Of a stretch of 64,000 nucleotides of DNA, positions 43,347 to 52,662 are shown one piece after another (position 1 is the stretch's first letter; each line of letters opens with the position of its first letter). The DNA comes from Spirillospora albida (GTDB lineage Bacteria; Actinomycetota; Actinomycetes; Streptosporangiales; Streptosporangiaceae): positions 124,001 through 188,000 of the forward strand of contig NZ_JOFJ01000009.1 of the NCBI RefSeq assembly GCF_000718255.1, given 5' to 3'. The notes beneath the pieces are model-generated. The model was not told the DNA's origin and ran no database searches. It saw only the letters and a program-made list of their open reading frames with translations. Position numbers and translations under genes: made by a program.

Positions 43347-45353
43347 ATGACCACCATCACTCGCCGTGACCTGACCAAGGTCCGCAACATCGGGATCATG
43401 GCCCACATCGACGCCGGGAAGACGACGCTCGCCGAGCGGGTCCTGTTCTACACGGGCGTCTCGCACCGCATCGGCGAAGTGCACGACGGCGCCGCGACCC
43501 TCGACTTCCTGAAACAGGAGAGGCAGCGCGGTATCACCATCACGTCGGCCGCGACGACCTGCCGGTGGCGCGGCCATACCGTCAACCTCATCGACACGCC
43601 CGGACACGTCGACTTCACCGTCGAGGTGGAGCGCTGCCTGCGCGTCCTCGACGGCGCGGTGGCGGTGTTCGACGCCGTCGCCGGGGTCGAGCCGCAGTCG
43701 GAGACGGTGTGGCGGCAGGCCGACCGGTACGGGGTGCCGCGCGTCTGCTTCGTCAACAAGATGGACAGGGCGGGCGCCGACCCGCACCGCACCGTCGCCA
43801 TGATCGCCGACCGGCTCGGCGCGGTGCCGCTGCTCGTCCAGCTGCCGATCGGGGCCGAGGGCGCCTTCACCGGCGTCGTCGACCTCGTCGGCCTCCGGGC
43901 GCACGTGTGGTCCGGGGACGAGTACACCGACGCGGACGTGCCGGCCGGCCTGGCCGGGGCGGCCCGCGCGGCGCGCGCCCGGCTGGTCGACGCCGTCGCC
44001 GAACGCGACGACGAGCTCATGCGGCTCTACGTGGACGGCGCCGAGCCGTCCGCGGAGCAGCTGCACGCGGCGATCCGGCGGCTCACCGTGGCGGCGGTGG
44101 CGACGCCCGTCCTGTGCGGCAGCGCGTTCAAGAACAAGGGCGTGCAGCCGCTGCTGGACGCGGTCGTGCGGTACCTGCCGTCGCCGGGCGGAACGGACGC
44201 CGAGCCGCTCGGCGCGCTCGCCTTCAAGGTCATGAGCGACCGGCATCTGGGCCGGCTCACATTCGTCCGGATCTACTCCGGACGCCTGGAGCCGGGGCAG
44301 ACCGTGCTGAACAGCGTCAAGGGGCGCAAGGAGCGCATCGGCAAGCTCTACCGGATGCACGCGAACCGGCGGGAGGAGATCGGCGCGGCGGGCGCGGGCG
44401 ACATCGTCGCGGTGATGGGGCTGAAGCAGACCACCACCGGGGAGACCCTGTGCGACGAGGCGCACCCCGTCGTCCTCGAGTCGATGGACTTCCCGGCGCC
44501 GGTCATCGAGGTCGCCGTCGAGCCGTGCTCGTCCGGCGATCTGGAAAGGCTCGGCGCCGCCATCCAGCGGCTCGCCGAAGAGGACCCCTCCTTCCACGTC
44601 CACACCGACCCGGAGAGCGGGCAGACGGTGCTCGGCGGGATGGGGGAGCTGCATCTCGAGGTGCTCGTCCAGCGGATGCGGGACGACTTCGGCGTGGAGG
44701 CGAACGTGGGCCGACCGCGCGTCGCCTACCGCGAGACGATCCGCCGGAAGGTCGAGAAGGTCGTGCACACCCACCGGAAGCAGACGGGAGGCAAGGGGCA
44801 GTACGCGAAGGTGCAGATCACCGTCGAGCCCTGCGACGTCCCGTACGAGTTCGTCAACCGGGTCACCGGCGGCCGGGTGCCGAAGGAGTTCGTCCCCTCG
44901 GTCGACGCGGGCTGCCAGGAGGCGATGCGGTCCGGCGTGCTCGCCGGGCACGAGCTGACCGGGGTGCGGGTCACGCTGCTCGACGGGGACTTCCATCCGG
45001 TCGACTCGTCGGAGCTCGCGTTCACCGTCGCGGGCGCCATGGCGTTCCGGGCCGCGGTGCGCCAGGCCGCGCCGGTGCTCCTCGAACCGGTCATGGCGGT
45101 CGAGGTCACGACGCCCGCCGAGTACCTCGGCGAGGTGATCGGCGACCTCAACGCGCGCCGGGGCCGGGTCGAGGGGGTCGGTACCGACACCGTGACGGCG
45201 CGGGTCCCGCTGTCGGAGATGTTCGGCTATGTCGGGCATCTTCGGGGGCTGACGTCCGGCCGCGCCGTGTACACGATGCGGTTCGACTCCTACGCGCAGG
45301 CGCCCGACCGGGTCATCGACGCCGTGTCCGCCGGGCGGCGAGCGCCGCGTTGA
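43347..45353 (+). CDS. fusA2: Elongation factor G paralogue (EF-G2 type)
   Basis: 668 residues, a little shorter than housekeeping EF-G (about 700). G1 A-H-I-D-A-G-K-T-T (19-27), switch I R-G-I-T-I-T, G3 D-T-P-G-H and G4 N-K-M-D are intact, followed by EF-G domains II-V. It stands alone, not with rpsL-rpsG-tuf, so it is likely a second EF-G. Such paralogues act in ribosome recycling, stalled translocation or antibiotic tolerance. GGAGGAGGG 11 bases before the ATG, TAAAGT at 43296-43301 as a possible -10 box, and a 20-bp perfect terminator behind it. Confidence 0.9.
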   Translation: MTTITRRDLTKVRNIGIMAHIDAGKTTLAERVLFYTGVSHRIGEVHDGAATLDFLKQERQRGITITSAATTCRWRGHTVNLIDTPGHVDFTVEVERCLRVLDGAVAVFDAVAGVEPQSETVWRQADRYGVPRVCFVNKMDRAGADPHRTVAMIADRLGAVPLLVQLPIGAEGAFTGVVDLVGLRAHVWSGDEYTDADVPAGLAGAARAARARLVDAVAERDDELMRLYVDGAEPSAEQLHAAIRRLTVAAVATPVLCGSAFKNKGVQPLLDAVVRYLPSPGGTDAEPLGALAFKVMSDRHLGRLTFVRIYSGRLEPGQTVLNSVKGRKERIGKLYRMHANRREEIGAAGAGDIVAVMGLKQTTTGETLCDEAHPVVLESMDFPAPVIEVAVEPCSSGDLERLGAAIQRLAEEDPSFHVHTDPESGQTVLGGMGELHLEVLVQRMRDDFGVEANVGRPRVAYRETIRRKVEKVVHTHRKQTGGKGQYAKVQITVEPCDVPYEFVNRVTGGRVPKEFVPSVDAGCQEAMRSGVLAGHELTGVRVTLLDGDFHPVDSSELAFTVAGAMAFRAAVRQAAPVLLEPVMAVEVTTPAEYLGEVIGDLNARRGRVEGVGTDTVTARVPLSEMFGYVGHLRGLTSGRAVYTMRFDSYAQAPDRVIDAVSAGRRAPR

Positions 45354-45375
45354 GCGGCCGCGGGCCGTCCGGCCG

Positions 45376-45419
45376 CGCCGGGTCCACCGCATCGGCCCGC
45401 CGATGCGGTGGACCCGGCG
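45376..45419. terminator. Perfect 20-bp terminator hairpin after fusA2
   Basis: Arms 45376-45395 and 45400-45419 are perfectly complementary with a four-base loop. This is the strongest hairpin in the window and starts 23 bases after the fusA2 stop. Confidence 0.88.
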
Positions 45420-45466
45420 GGCGCCCGTTCACCTGATCCTCACGACCGACCTCCGCGGCCCGTGAG

Positions 45467-45483
45467 TTAGAGTCGCGTTCTAA
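45467..45483. promoter_or_regulatory. Inverted repeat overlapping a -10 box
   Basis: TTAGA (45467-45471), seven bases, TCTAA (45479-45483). The left arm overlaps TAGAGT (45468-45473), a TANNNT -10 candidate, 30 bases before the start of the next gene. A repressor binding here would block the promoter. Confidence 0.35.
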
Positions 45484-45503
45484 TTCGGGATGTAGGAGGC
45501 GGA

Positions 45504-46331
45504 ATGCGCGAGACGGCACGTCGGGCCTGGCGGCGGCTGGAGCCGGTGCACAGCATGATCTACTTCGTCCCCGAGGGGCCCCGGCACTACGCCGAACTCG
45601 GCCTGGACGCCGCCGCCGGCTACTTCGCGTCCAGGTCGGCGGCGTTCGGCCGGGCCTCCGCCGAGCTGGTCATCGCGACCTTCTACAACTTCAACCCCGG
45701 CCTCGTCCGCATGGCGCTCCCCGCCGCGTGGGAGAAGGCGACGCCGGAACAGGTTTTGGAGGCGCGCCTGGCGGCGGCCGGTGCGGCCCTCCGCCGGGCC
45801 GGCATCGACCGCATCCCGCGCCTGGAGGAGACCCTCGCCCTGGCCCGCCGCGCCGCCGAGTCCGCCGTCGACCACGCGCACGGCCGCCCCCTCTTCGCCG
45901 CCCACGCGGCCCTGCCGTGGCCGGACGAGCCGATCCTGCAGCTCTGGCACGCCCAGACGCTGCTCCGCGAGTTCCGGGGCGACGGCCACGTCGCCACCCT
46001 TCTCGCCGAGGGCGTCTCCGGCCTGGACGCGATCATCCTGCACGCCGCCGACGACCAGAAGGCGTCCGGCTTCCTGAAGTTCACCCGGGCCTGGCCCAAG
46101 GAGGCATGGCAGGCCGCCGCCGAAGCCCTCCAGGCCCGCGGCCTCCTGGACGGCGAAACGCTGACCCCCGAGGGCCGCGAGTTCCGGCAGCACCTGGAGG
46201 AGCGCACCGACACCCTGGCCGTACCCGCCTACGCCGCCCTGGGCGAGCGCGACTGCGCGGAACTGGCCGACCTGGCCCGCCCGTTCGGTCGCGCCGTGGT
46301 CGACGCGGGCCTCCTGACTCCGGCACGCTAG
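45504..46331 (+). CDS. SCO6745-family protein
   Basis: 275 residues, mostly helical and soluble. It resembles the SCO6745 family of actinomycetes (H-S-M-I-Y-F-V-P-E and Y-F-A-S-R-S-A-A-F-G-R-A near the N-terminus), whose fold suggests a winged-helix or MarR-like C-terminal part (L-L-D-G-E-T-L-T-P-E-G-R-E-F-R). No biochemical role is known to me. AGGAGG lies six bases before the ATG. A palindrome overlapping the promoter suggests specific control, perhaps by its own product. Confidence 0.7.
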   Translation: MRETARRAWRRLEPVHSMIYFVPEGPRHYAELGLDAAAGYFASRSAAFGRASAELVIATFYNFNPGLVRMALPAAWEKATPEQVLEARLAAAGAALRRAGIDRIPRLEETLALARRAAESAVDHAHGRPLFAAHAALPWPDEPILQLWHAQTLLREFRGDGHVATLLAEGVSGLDAIILHAADDQKASGFLKFTRAWPKEAWQAAAEALQARGLLDGETLTPEGREFRQHLEERTDTLAVPAYAALGERDCAELADLARPFGRAVVDAGLLTPAR

Positions 46332-46399
46332 CCCGCGCCGGTACCGCGGACCGGGGCGCGCCTCGCCCATGGGTGCGCCTCCGCCGTCCCACGGCCACT

Positions 46400-46439
46400 G
46401 TTGGCCGCCTGCCAACAAGCTTGTTGGCAGGCCGCCAAC
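46400..46439. promoter_or_regulatory. Double operator: near-perfect 40-bp palindrome
   Basis: Two 17-bp sites of the form GTTGGC-N5-GCCAAC, at 46400-46416 and 46423-46439, joined by AAGCTT. The whole 40 bp is itself an inverted repeat with one mismatched position per half. It is 91 bp before the FAD-oxidoreductase ATG and 68 bp after the previous stop. The layout is typical of a TetR-type repressor binding as two dimers. A transcription terminator is a possible alternative, but the tandem sub-palindromes favour an operator. Confidence 0.6.
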
Positions 46440-46530
46440 GGCGTGTTACGACGTAGGGATCCGCTTATTCGGTGTCCGAGTCGGGGGCGGAGACCCTTCG
46501 TTCCAGAAGGCTGGAACACGGAGGTACCCC

Positions 46531-48315
46531 ATGGGTGACCAGACGAGACGACGGTTCATCCGCGACGCCGGCATCGTCGGCGCCGCCACCACGGGCGCGC
46601 TCGCCGCCGGCACCGCGCCCGCCGAGGCCGCGGCCGGGAGGGCCGCGGGCGGGAGGGTCGCGGTGCTGGGGGCCGGGGTCGCCGGCCTCACCGCCGCGCA
46701 CGAGCTCATCGAGCGGGGCTTCCAGGTCGAGGTCTACGAGAAGACGGCGCTCGGCGGGAAGGCGCGCAGCATCTTCCCCGCCGGGACCGGCACCGGTGGA
46801 CGGCTCGACCTGCCCGGCGAGCACGGCTTCCGCTTCTTCCCCGGGTTCTACTTCAACCTCACCGACAACATGCGGCGGACGCCGTTCCCCGGCAACGCCA
46901 ACGGCTGCTGGGACAACCTCGTCCGCGCCACCGCGTACATGATGTCGCGGCAGGGCCGCCCCGACCTCACGCTCCCGTTCCCGTTCCCGCTCCCCCCGAG
47001 GCCGAGCATCTACGACGCGGCGAGCTTCCTCGCCACGATCAAGTCCGGCCTCATCACGCTGCTGAACCTGCCGCTGAACGAGGCCGCGTTCGCCGCGCAG
47101 AAGCTGCTCGTCTACGTGACGAGCTCCGACGAGCGCAAGCTCGGCCAGTGGGACAACGTCACGTGGGCCGACTACATCCGCGCCGACTGGTTCTCCGACG
47201 AGTACAACAAGTTCATCGCGGACGGCACCATCCGCAACCTCGCGGCCACCAAGTCCAAGGACGCGAGCACCCACTCGATCGGCCTCGTCGGCGAGGCCAC
47301 CGTGTGGAGCATCATCGGCCTCGGCAACGAGCGCGGCGCGTCCGTCGACCGCGTCCTCAACGGCTCCACCAACGAGATGTGGCTCGACCCGTGGGTCGCG
47401 CACCTGCGCGACCTCGGAGTCGGGTTCAACGTCGGCTACAGCGTCAACGCCCTTCAGGTGTCGGGTGGCCGCGTCACCGGCGCGACCGCCACGACCGCGT
47501 CGGGCACCGCGTCCATCGCGGCGGACTGGTTCGTCGTCGCGATGCCGTGCGAGCGGACGGCGGACCTGCTCAGCCCCGCCGTCCTCGCCGCCGACCCGTC
47601 CCTCGCGACCATCAGGCGGCTGCGCACCGACTGGATGACCGGCCTCATGTTCTTCCTCAAGAAGAAGCTGCCGCTCACCCCCGGCCACGTGAACTACGGC
47701 GACTCCGCGTGGGCCGTCACGTCCATCAGCCAGGAGCAGTTCTGGAAGCGCGACTTCGCCACCTACGGCGACGGCACCGTCCAGGACTGCCTCTCCTCGA
47801 TCATCTCCGACTGGTTCACCCCCGGCACCTTCAACGGCAGGCGCGCGAAGGACTGCACGCCGAACCAGATCGCCGCCGAGACCTGGGCCCAGATCAAGGC
47901 GCACGTCAACGACACCGGCACCGTCCTGCGGGACTCCGACCTGCACTCCTGGTTCCTCGACCCGGCGATCGTCCCGGACCCGGCGGGCGGCGTCACCAAC
48001 GAGACGCCCCTGTTCATCCAGCAGCCCGGCTCATGGAACCTGCGCCCCGCGTCCAAGACGAGGATCCCCAACCTGTTCCTCGCCGGCGACTGGGTGAAGA
48101 CCCCCATCAACGTCACCACGATGGAGGGCGCGAACCAGGGTGGCCGCGCCGCCGTCAACGCCCTTCTGGACGCCGCCGGGTCCGGCGCGTCCCGCTGCGA
48201 CCTCCACGAGCTCTACGAGAACCCGATCTGGACGCTCCTGAAGGCCAACGACAAGATCCGTTACAAGCTGGGCCTGCCCAACGAGTTCGACATCCTCGAC
48301 ACCCGCCGGCCGTGA
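46531..48315 (+). CDS. Tat-exported FAD-dependent amine-oxidase-like oxidoreductase
   Basis: 594 residues. A twin-arginine signal R-R-R-F-I-R-D-A-G-I-V-G-A-A-T-T-G-A-L-A is followed by the FAD motif G-A-G-V-A-G-L-T-A-A and the E-V-Y-E-K strand. The C-terminal F-L-A-G-D-W-V-K-T-P and M-E-G-A-N-Q-G-G-R-A-A form the second FAD-contact region. The layout is that of phytoene desaturase/hydroxysqualene dehydroxylase-like proteins. Export by Tat implies folding with FAD before secretion. GGAGG at 46520-46524. No polyene biosynthesis genes are near, so the substrate is open. Confidence 0.83.
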   Translation: MGDQTRRRFIRDAGIVGAATTGALAAGTAPAEAAAGRAAGGRVAVLGAGVAGLTAAHELIERGFQVEVYEKTALGGKARSIFPAGTGTGGRLDLPGEHGFRFFPGFYFNLTDNMRRTPFPGNANGCWDNLVRATAYMMSRQGRPDLTLPFPFPLPPRPSIYDAASFLATIKSGLITLLNLPLNEAAFAAQKLLVYVTSSDERKLGQWDNVTWADYIRADWFSDEYNKFIADGTIRNLAATKSKDASTHSIGLVGEATVWSIIGLGNERGASVDRVLNGSTNEMWLDPWVAHLRDLGVGFNVGYSVNALQVSGGRVTGATATTASGTASIAADWFVVAMPCERTADLLSPAVLAADPSLATIRRLRTDWMTGLMFFLKKKLPLTPGHVNYGDSAWAVTSISQEQFWKRDFATYGDGTVQDCLSSIISDWFTPGTFNGRRAKDCTPNQIAAETWAQIKAHVNDTGTVLRDSDLHSWFLDPAIVPDPAGGVTNETPLFIQQPGSWNLRPASKTRIPNLFLAGDWVKTPINVTTMEGANQGGRAAVNALLDAAGSGASRCDLHELYENPIWTLLKANDKIRYKLGLPNEFDILDTRRP

Positions 48316-48342
48316 CCCGCGGGGCCGCCGGTGCCCGCGGCC

Positions 48343-50421
48343 TCACGTCGCGGCCGCGCAGGCGCCGGCGGCCCGCCGCAGCCTCTCCTCGATGACCGCG
48401 GGATGCCGGCCGAGCGAGCACCGGACGTCGGCGAGCGCCGCCACCGCGTCGAGCATGGCGGCGCTCTGCCACTCGGACGGAGGCCGCGGCCTCTCGAAGA
48501 GCCGGTCGCACAGCGCCGCGAGCCGCGCGTAGGGCGGCAGCGCGGCGGCCAGCCGCCGCGCCTCCGACACGGGCGCCGCGTCCCCGGCGGGGAGGAGGTC
48601 GGCCTGGAGCGCGGCGTCGACCGTGGCGTGCAGCGCGCGCCCGTCCGTCTCGAGCGACTCGCGGAACGCGAGGATCCCGTCGAGCGCCGAGGCCGGGACC
48701 GCGCCGCCCTCGGCGCGCAGCCGCTCGACGGTCGCGTCGACGACCTCGCGGAGATCGGCGCGAAGGACGAGCCCGGCGATCCGGCCCACCGTGGCCTCCT
48801 CGCCCTCCGCGAGCAGGGCCCGGTGCTCCACGCACGACCGCGCCGTCCGGATCAGATCGCGCGCGTTCCCGCCCGACCAGGCGTGGCAGAACAGTGCGAC
48901 GGCTCCGGAGAAGTTGCGCGCCCGCCGGGTGATGAGGGTGTGGGACTCCGTGAAGGTGAGCGGCCCCAGGGGGACGATCGTGTCGAAGGCCGAGTCGAAC
49001 ACGTCCCGCACCGGCACGCCCCTGGCCGCGAAGCCGTGCATCGCGTCCGTCGACACCGACAGCACGAAATGCGCTCCGGGTATGTGGAACAGGTCCTTGA
49101 TCCCGTTGATGGCGTCGACGGCGTCCTCGGGCCGCGCCATCTTGTCCAGCTCGTCGATGCACACGACGACCGGCTTTCCGCCGAGCCTGACCAGGGACTC
49201 GATGAAGTCCCGCAGCGCCTGGACGGATTCGGCGCGGGAGAGCGTCCGCTGCGTCCGGGTCAGCCTGTCGGTCCCCTCCGTTCCGGACCCGGCGACCTTC
49301 AGCGAGGTGACCGCCGACGCCTCGGTGGCGACCGACCAGCGGAGCTCCTCCCACTGCCGGCGGCACAGCTCCGCGACCGTCTGCGGCGGCGGAGACGGCC
49401 TCGCGCGGTTCTGCAGTCGGCTCCAGGCGTGACCGACCCCGACCAGAACGACGATCACGACGATGAACTGCCACAGGGTCAGCTGGAAGGGCTTCACCCC
49501 CGGCCGGTCCTTCTCGTAGAGCCACAGGACCATCAGGAGCGCCGCGCCCGCCAGGATGATCGCCCGCCGCCCGGCGGCGGCGGCGAGGTCCCGCGCCCGG
49601 TCCGTCAGCCGGCGGCCGGTGCCCGGCTCGTCGTCGGAGGGGCGCCCGCCGCGCGCCAGCTCACCGTGGACGATGCGGGTGAACTCCTCCGGGGAGTAGT
49701 GGACCGGCGTGCTCACGATCGCGCCGGTGATGTCGAGCGAGTCGTCCCGCAGGAGCCGGCGCATCAGCGTCGTCTTCCCCGCGCCGCGCGGCCCGCATAT
49801 CCCGATGGTCGACGCCTCGTGGCCCTGGATGAACGCCCGCAGCCGCCGGTAGCCGACGGACGAGACGGTGTCCTTGATGTTCAGCTCGACCAGCGCGGGC
49901 GCCTCGGTCGTCTCCAGGACGCCGGACCAGCGCACCTCGGGCCCTTCGAGGGCGCTGATCTCCGTGCGGATCATCGCGCGCAGCGGCGCCAGCACGGCCC
50001 CGCGCAGCTCCGCCCGCGCGGCGTCGCGGCGGCGCCGCAGACGGATGCGATCGCGCTGGATCACCGCGCCCGCAAGGGCGAGCAGGAGACCCACCGGCAG
50101 GGCGAGGGATCGCTTGTCGCCGGACGGGAATTCCAGCGCGCCGACGGCGGCCGAAAACGACAGGGCCGCCGCGCCGATGCCCACCGCCGCGATCGCGAGG
50201 ACGACTGCCGGCCAAGGGCGGCGCAATGCGCGGTCGGCCTCGTTCGCCGCCGTGATCTCGGACCACAGCAATGCGGCGAGGGTGTTCTCCTTCGCCAGGA
50301 TCTGCCGCACGATCTCCTCGTGGGACGCGGGGTCGCATTCCAGTTCGCCACCGTCCCGCAGGAGTTCTCGGGTCTCCCGCTCCAGCATGCCGTTCGGCAG
50401 GTGGTCGGCCTGGTCCGTCAT
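48343..50421 (-). CDS. KAP-type P-loop NTPase with membrane segments
   Basis: 692 residues. Two transmembrane helices (about 70-95 and 105-122) come before a P-loop G-P-R-G-A-G-K-T (210-217). Two more lie inside the NTPase domain (about 287-301 and 314-333), before Walker B V-V-V-C-I-D-E-L-D-K-M (418-428). Membrane spans inserted between Walker A and B are the hallmark of KAP-family NTPases. They act as membrane-linked switches in signalling and in phage or plasmid conflict. It is divergent from the nSTAND1 gene, sharing a 234-bp promoter region. The partner is unknown. Confidence 0.78.
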   Translation of the reverse strand: MTDQADHLPNGMLERETRELLRDGGELECDPASHEEIVRQILAKENTLAALLWSEITAANEADRALRRPWPAVVLAIAAVGIGAAALSFSAAVGALEFPSGDKRSLALPVGLLLALAGAVIQRDRIRLRRRRDAARAELRGAVLAPLRAMIRTEISALEGPEVRWSGVLETTEAPALVELNIKDTVSSVGYRRLRAFIQGHEASTIGICGPRGAGKTTLMRRLLRDDSLDITGAIVSTPVHYSPEEFTRIVHGELARGGRPSDDEPGTGRRLTDRARDLAAAAGRRAIILAGAALLMVLWLYEKDRPGVKPFQLTLWQFIVVIVVLVGVGHAWSRLQNRARPSPPPQTVAELCRRQWEELRWSVATEASAVTSLKVAGSGTEGTDRLTRTQRTLSRAESVQALRDFIESLVRLGGKPVVVCIDELDKMARPEDAVDAINGIKDLFHIPGAHFVLSVSTDAMHGFAARGVPVRDVFDSAFDTIVPLGPLTFTESHTLITRRARNFSGAVALFCHAWSGGNARDLIRTARSCVEHRALLAEGEEATVGRIAGLVLRADLREVVDATVERLRAEGGAVPASALDGILAFRESLETDGRALHATVDAALQADLLPAGDAAPVSEARRLAAALPPYARLAALCDRLFERPRPPSEWQSAAMLDAVAALADVRCSLGRHPAVIEERLRRAAGACAAAT

Positions 50422-50618
50422 TCGCCCCTCCCAGGATCCGCACGCCGAAGGATAGACGCTGGGAATGATGGCGTATGTGTCCTATGGCGCAGGTGGTGAA
50501 GCCGGAAGTGGCCGGGGTTTCTGGTCGGTACCTATTCACCGGATGGCGGAGACGAAAAGGCACCGGGGAAGCACGGAAATTCGTTGGTCCTCCGGTGGAG
50601 GGGTGCGCGGAGAGTGTG

Positions 50619-50632
50619 ATAGTGAACTATCG
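50619..50632. promoter_or_regulatory. 14-bp palindrome upstream of the nSTAND1 gene
   Basis: GATAGTGAACTATC: the six-base arms are perfect. It lies 23 bases before the ATG at 50656, and its left arm could itself be a -10-like element. It may be an operator in the region shared with the divergent KAP NTPase. Confidence 0.35.
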
Positions 50633-50655
50633 ACGGAATGAACGGAGTCGACCGG

Positions 50656-52608
50656 ATGAGTTCGGGACCGCCGGGATGGTGGATGGGGCCGCGCCCCTTC
50701 GGCCGGGAGGACGAGAACAAGTTCTACGGGCGCAACATGGAGATCCGCCTCCTCACCGATCTGTGGCGCGGGAACCGGCTGACCCTCCTCGTGGGCCACT
50801 CCGGTGTGGGCAAGACCTCCCTGCTCCGCGCCGGGGTCGTCCCGTGGCTGGAGACCGCCGGCGTCCATGTGCTCCCGGTCGGCGACCCCGGCCACCGCCC
50901 CGCCCTGCCGGCCCCGCTCGTCCCCGCCCGCAGCCCGACGCTCTTCGCGCTGCTCACCTCCTGGCAGCCGGACGAGAACCCGGCCGCCTGCATCGGCCTC
51001 ACGGTCAAGCGGTTCCTGGACGGCCACGTCCGCCGCGACGCGTCCGGGCGGCCCGTGCCGACCCTGGTGGCGATCGACGGCGCCGACCGCTTCCTGCGCG
51101 GGACCGCACCGGACGACCCGCGGAACCGGCGCCTGCTCCGGGAACTGGCGGACGCGCTCACCGCGCATGAGCACGTGCGCCTGCTGCTGTCGCTGCGGCC
51201 CGACGCGGAGGCGGCCGCGCGCCGCTTCGCCGGGATGCTCGCGCCGTCGCGGGCACCGGCCCGCTTCGTCCTCGACGCGCTGGACCGGAACTCGGCGATC
51301 GAGGCGCTGAGCAGGCCGCTGGCGGGCGCCCCGCACGGCTTCGAGGCCGGCGAGGCGGCGCGGCTGGTGGACGCGCTGCGCGTCGTCCGCCCGGGGGAGA
51401 TCCCGGCCGAGGACGACGACGCCCGCGTCGATCCCGTCCTGCTGCAGATGCTCTGCTCCGCGCTGTGGGAACGGCTGACGGACGGCACCGGGGTCCGCAC
51501 CACCATCACGCCGGAGGTCGTGCCCGACGTCAACGCCGCGCTCGCCGACTTCTGCACGCGCACCCTGGACGGGCTGACCGACGACCACGAGCTGCCGACC
51601 TGCGAGATCGGCACGTGGCTGCGCCGGTCGTTCGTCTCGCCCGAGGGCATCGCGGTCCCGGTGCCGCGGGAGGCCGCACTCCGCGAGTTCGACGACGCCG
51701 TGCTGCGCGCGGTCGAGGACCGGCATCTCATCAGGACCACCGTGCGCGACGGCGCGCTCTTCTACGAGCTCCAGCACCCGTGCATGGTCACGCCGATCCG
51801 GAAGGTCGGCCAGGCCCGCAGGGCGATGCCGGAGCCGGACGCGCACACGCTCCTGGACGCCGCGGAGGAGGCGCTGGCGGCGGGACGCCTCGAGCGCGCG
51901 GAGCAGTACGTGCGGGCCGCCGTCCGCGCGGGCGGGGCCGCCGGGCCCGTGCACGGGCGCGCCCACACGATCCGGGGCGACATCGCCTTCGCGCGGGCGG
52001 ACCACGAGACGGCGATCGCGGCGTACCTCGAGGCCGCCGGGCACGTGCCGCGCATGGGAGACATCCTGGCCGCCGTCGGCCGGCTGTGGCTCCTTCGCGG
52101 CGAGCCCGCGAACGCTCTGGAGAACACGCGCGTCGCCGCGACGCACGGCGTCCACGACGGCATCGTGAAGCTCGACATGGGGCAGGCGAAGTGGCATGTC
52201 GGCCGCCTGGAGCAGGGCCTGCGCGAGCTGGACGTGCTGCTGTCCCGGGAGCCGGAGCATCACGAGGCGCTGCGCGTGCGCGGCGAGATGCTCGCCGAGC
52301 AGCGGCATGCCGCGCGGGCCCTGGCCGACCTCGCGCAAGTCGTCCGTACGGCGCCTCCGTCGGCGGTCGCGGCGTGGGCCCGCGCCTTCGAGGCGCACCA
52401 GGGCGGACGGGTGGCGCCGGAGCACCTCGGCGGGATGTTCCCCGAGGCGGCGGACGACGGCCTGGCGCTGCTGGGCATCGCGCAGCTCATGGAGCAGCGC
52501 GGGCGGCGGGACGAGGCCGCCAGGTTCGCCGCGGACGCCCTGGCGGCGCGCAATCCACGCCTCGCCAGTCACCATCGCCGGAAAGCGGAGAGGCTCGCGA
52601 ACGCGTGA
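50656..52608 (+). CDS. nSTAND1-type NTPase with C-terminal TPR-like repeats
   Basis: 650 residues. It begins with the P-F-G-R-E-D-E-N-K-F-Y-G-R-N nSTAND1 entry motif; Walker A is G-H-S-G-V-G-K-T (47-54) and Walker B L-V-A-I-D-G-A-D-R-F. A winged-helix-like region follows, and from about 400 to the end there are helical repeats (A-E-E-A-L-A-A-G-R-L-E-R-A-E-Q-Y) like TPRs. STAND proteins switch on when the repeats sense a ligand. The ATG at 50656 has GGAG eight bases upstream; an ATG six codons earlier is less well placed. No effector domain is fused, so output must come from a partner. Confidence 0.8.
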   Translation: MSSGPPGWWMGPRPFGREDENKFYGRNMEIRLLTDLWRGNRLTLLVGHSGVGKTSLLRAGVVPWLETAGVHVLPVGDPGHRPALPAPLVPARSPTLFALLTSWQPDENPAACIGLTVKRFLDGHVRRDASGRPVPTLVAIDGADRFLRGTAPDDPRNRRLLRELADALTAHEHVRLLLSLRPDAEAAARRFAGMLAPSRAPARFVLDALDRNSAIEALSRPLAGAPHGFEAGEAARLVDALRVVRPGEIPAEDDDARVDPVLLQMLCSALWERLTDGTGVRTTITPEVVPDVNAALADFCTRTLDGLTDDHELPTCEIGTWLRRSFVSPEGIAVPVPREAALREFDDAVLRAVEDRHLIRTTVRDGALFYELQHPCMVTPIRKVGQARRAMPEPDAHTLLDAAEEALAAGRLERAEQYVRAAVRAGGAAGPVHGRAHTIRGDIAFARADHETAIAAYLEAAGHVPRMGDILAAVGRLWLLRGEPANALENTRVAATHGVHDGIVKLDMGQAKWHVGRLEQGLRELDVLLSREPEHHEALRVRGEMLAEQRHAARALADLAQVVRTAPPSAVAAWARAFEAHQGGRVAPEHLGGMFPEAADDGLALLGIAQLMEQRGRRDEAARFAADALAARNPRLASHHRRKAERLANA

Positions 52609-52662
52609 TGCCGTTAATGGCGGGCGATGTCCGGGAAAAGGCGCCGCCGTTCGTCGCGGATG

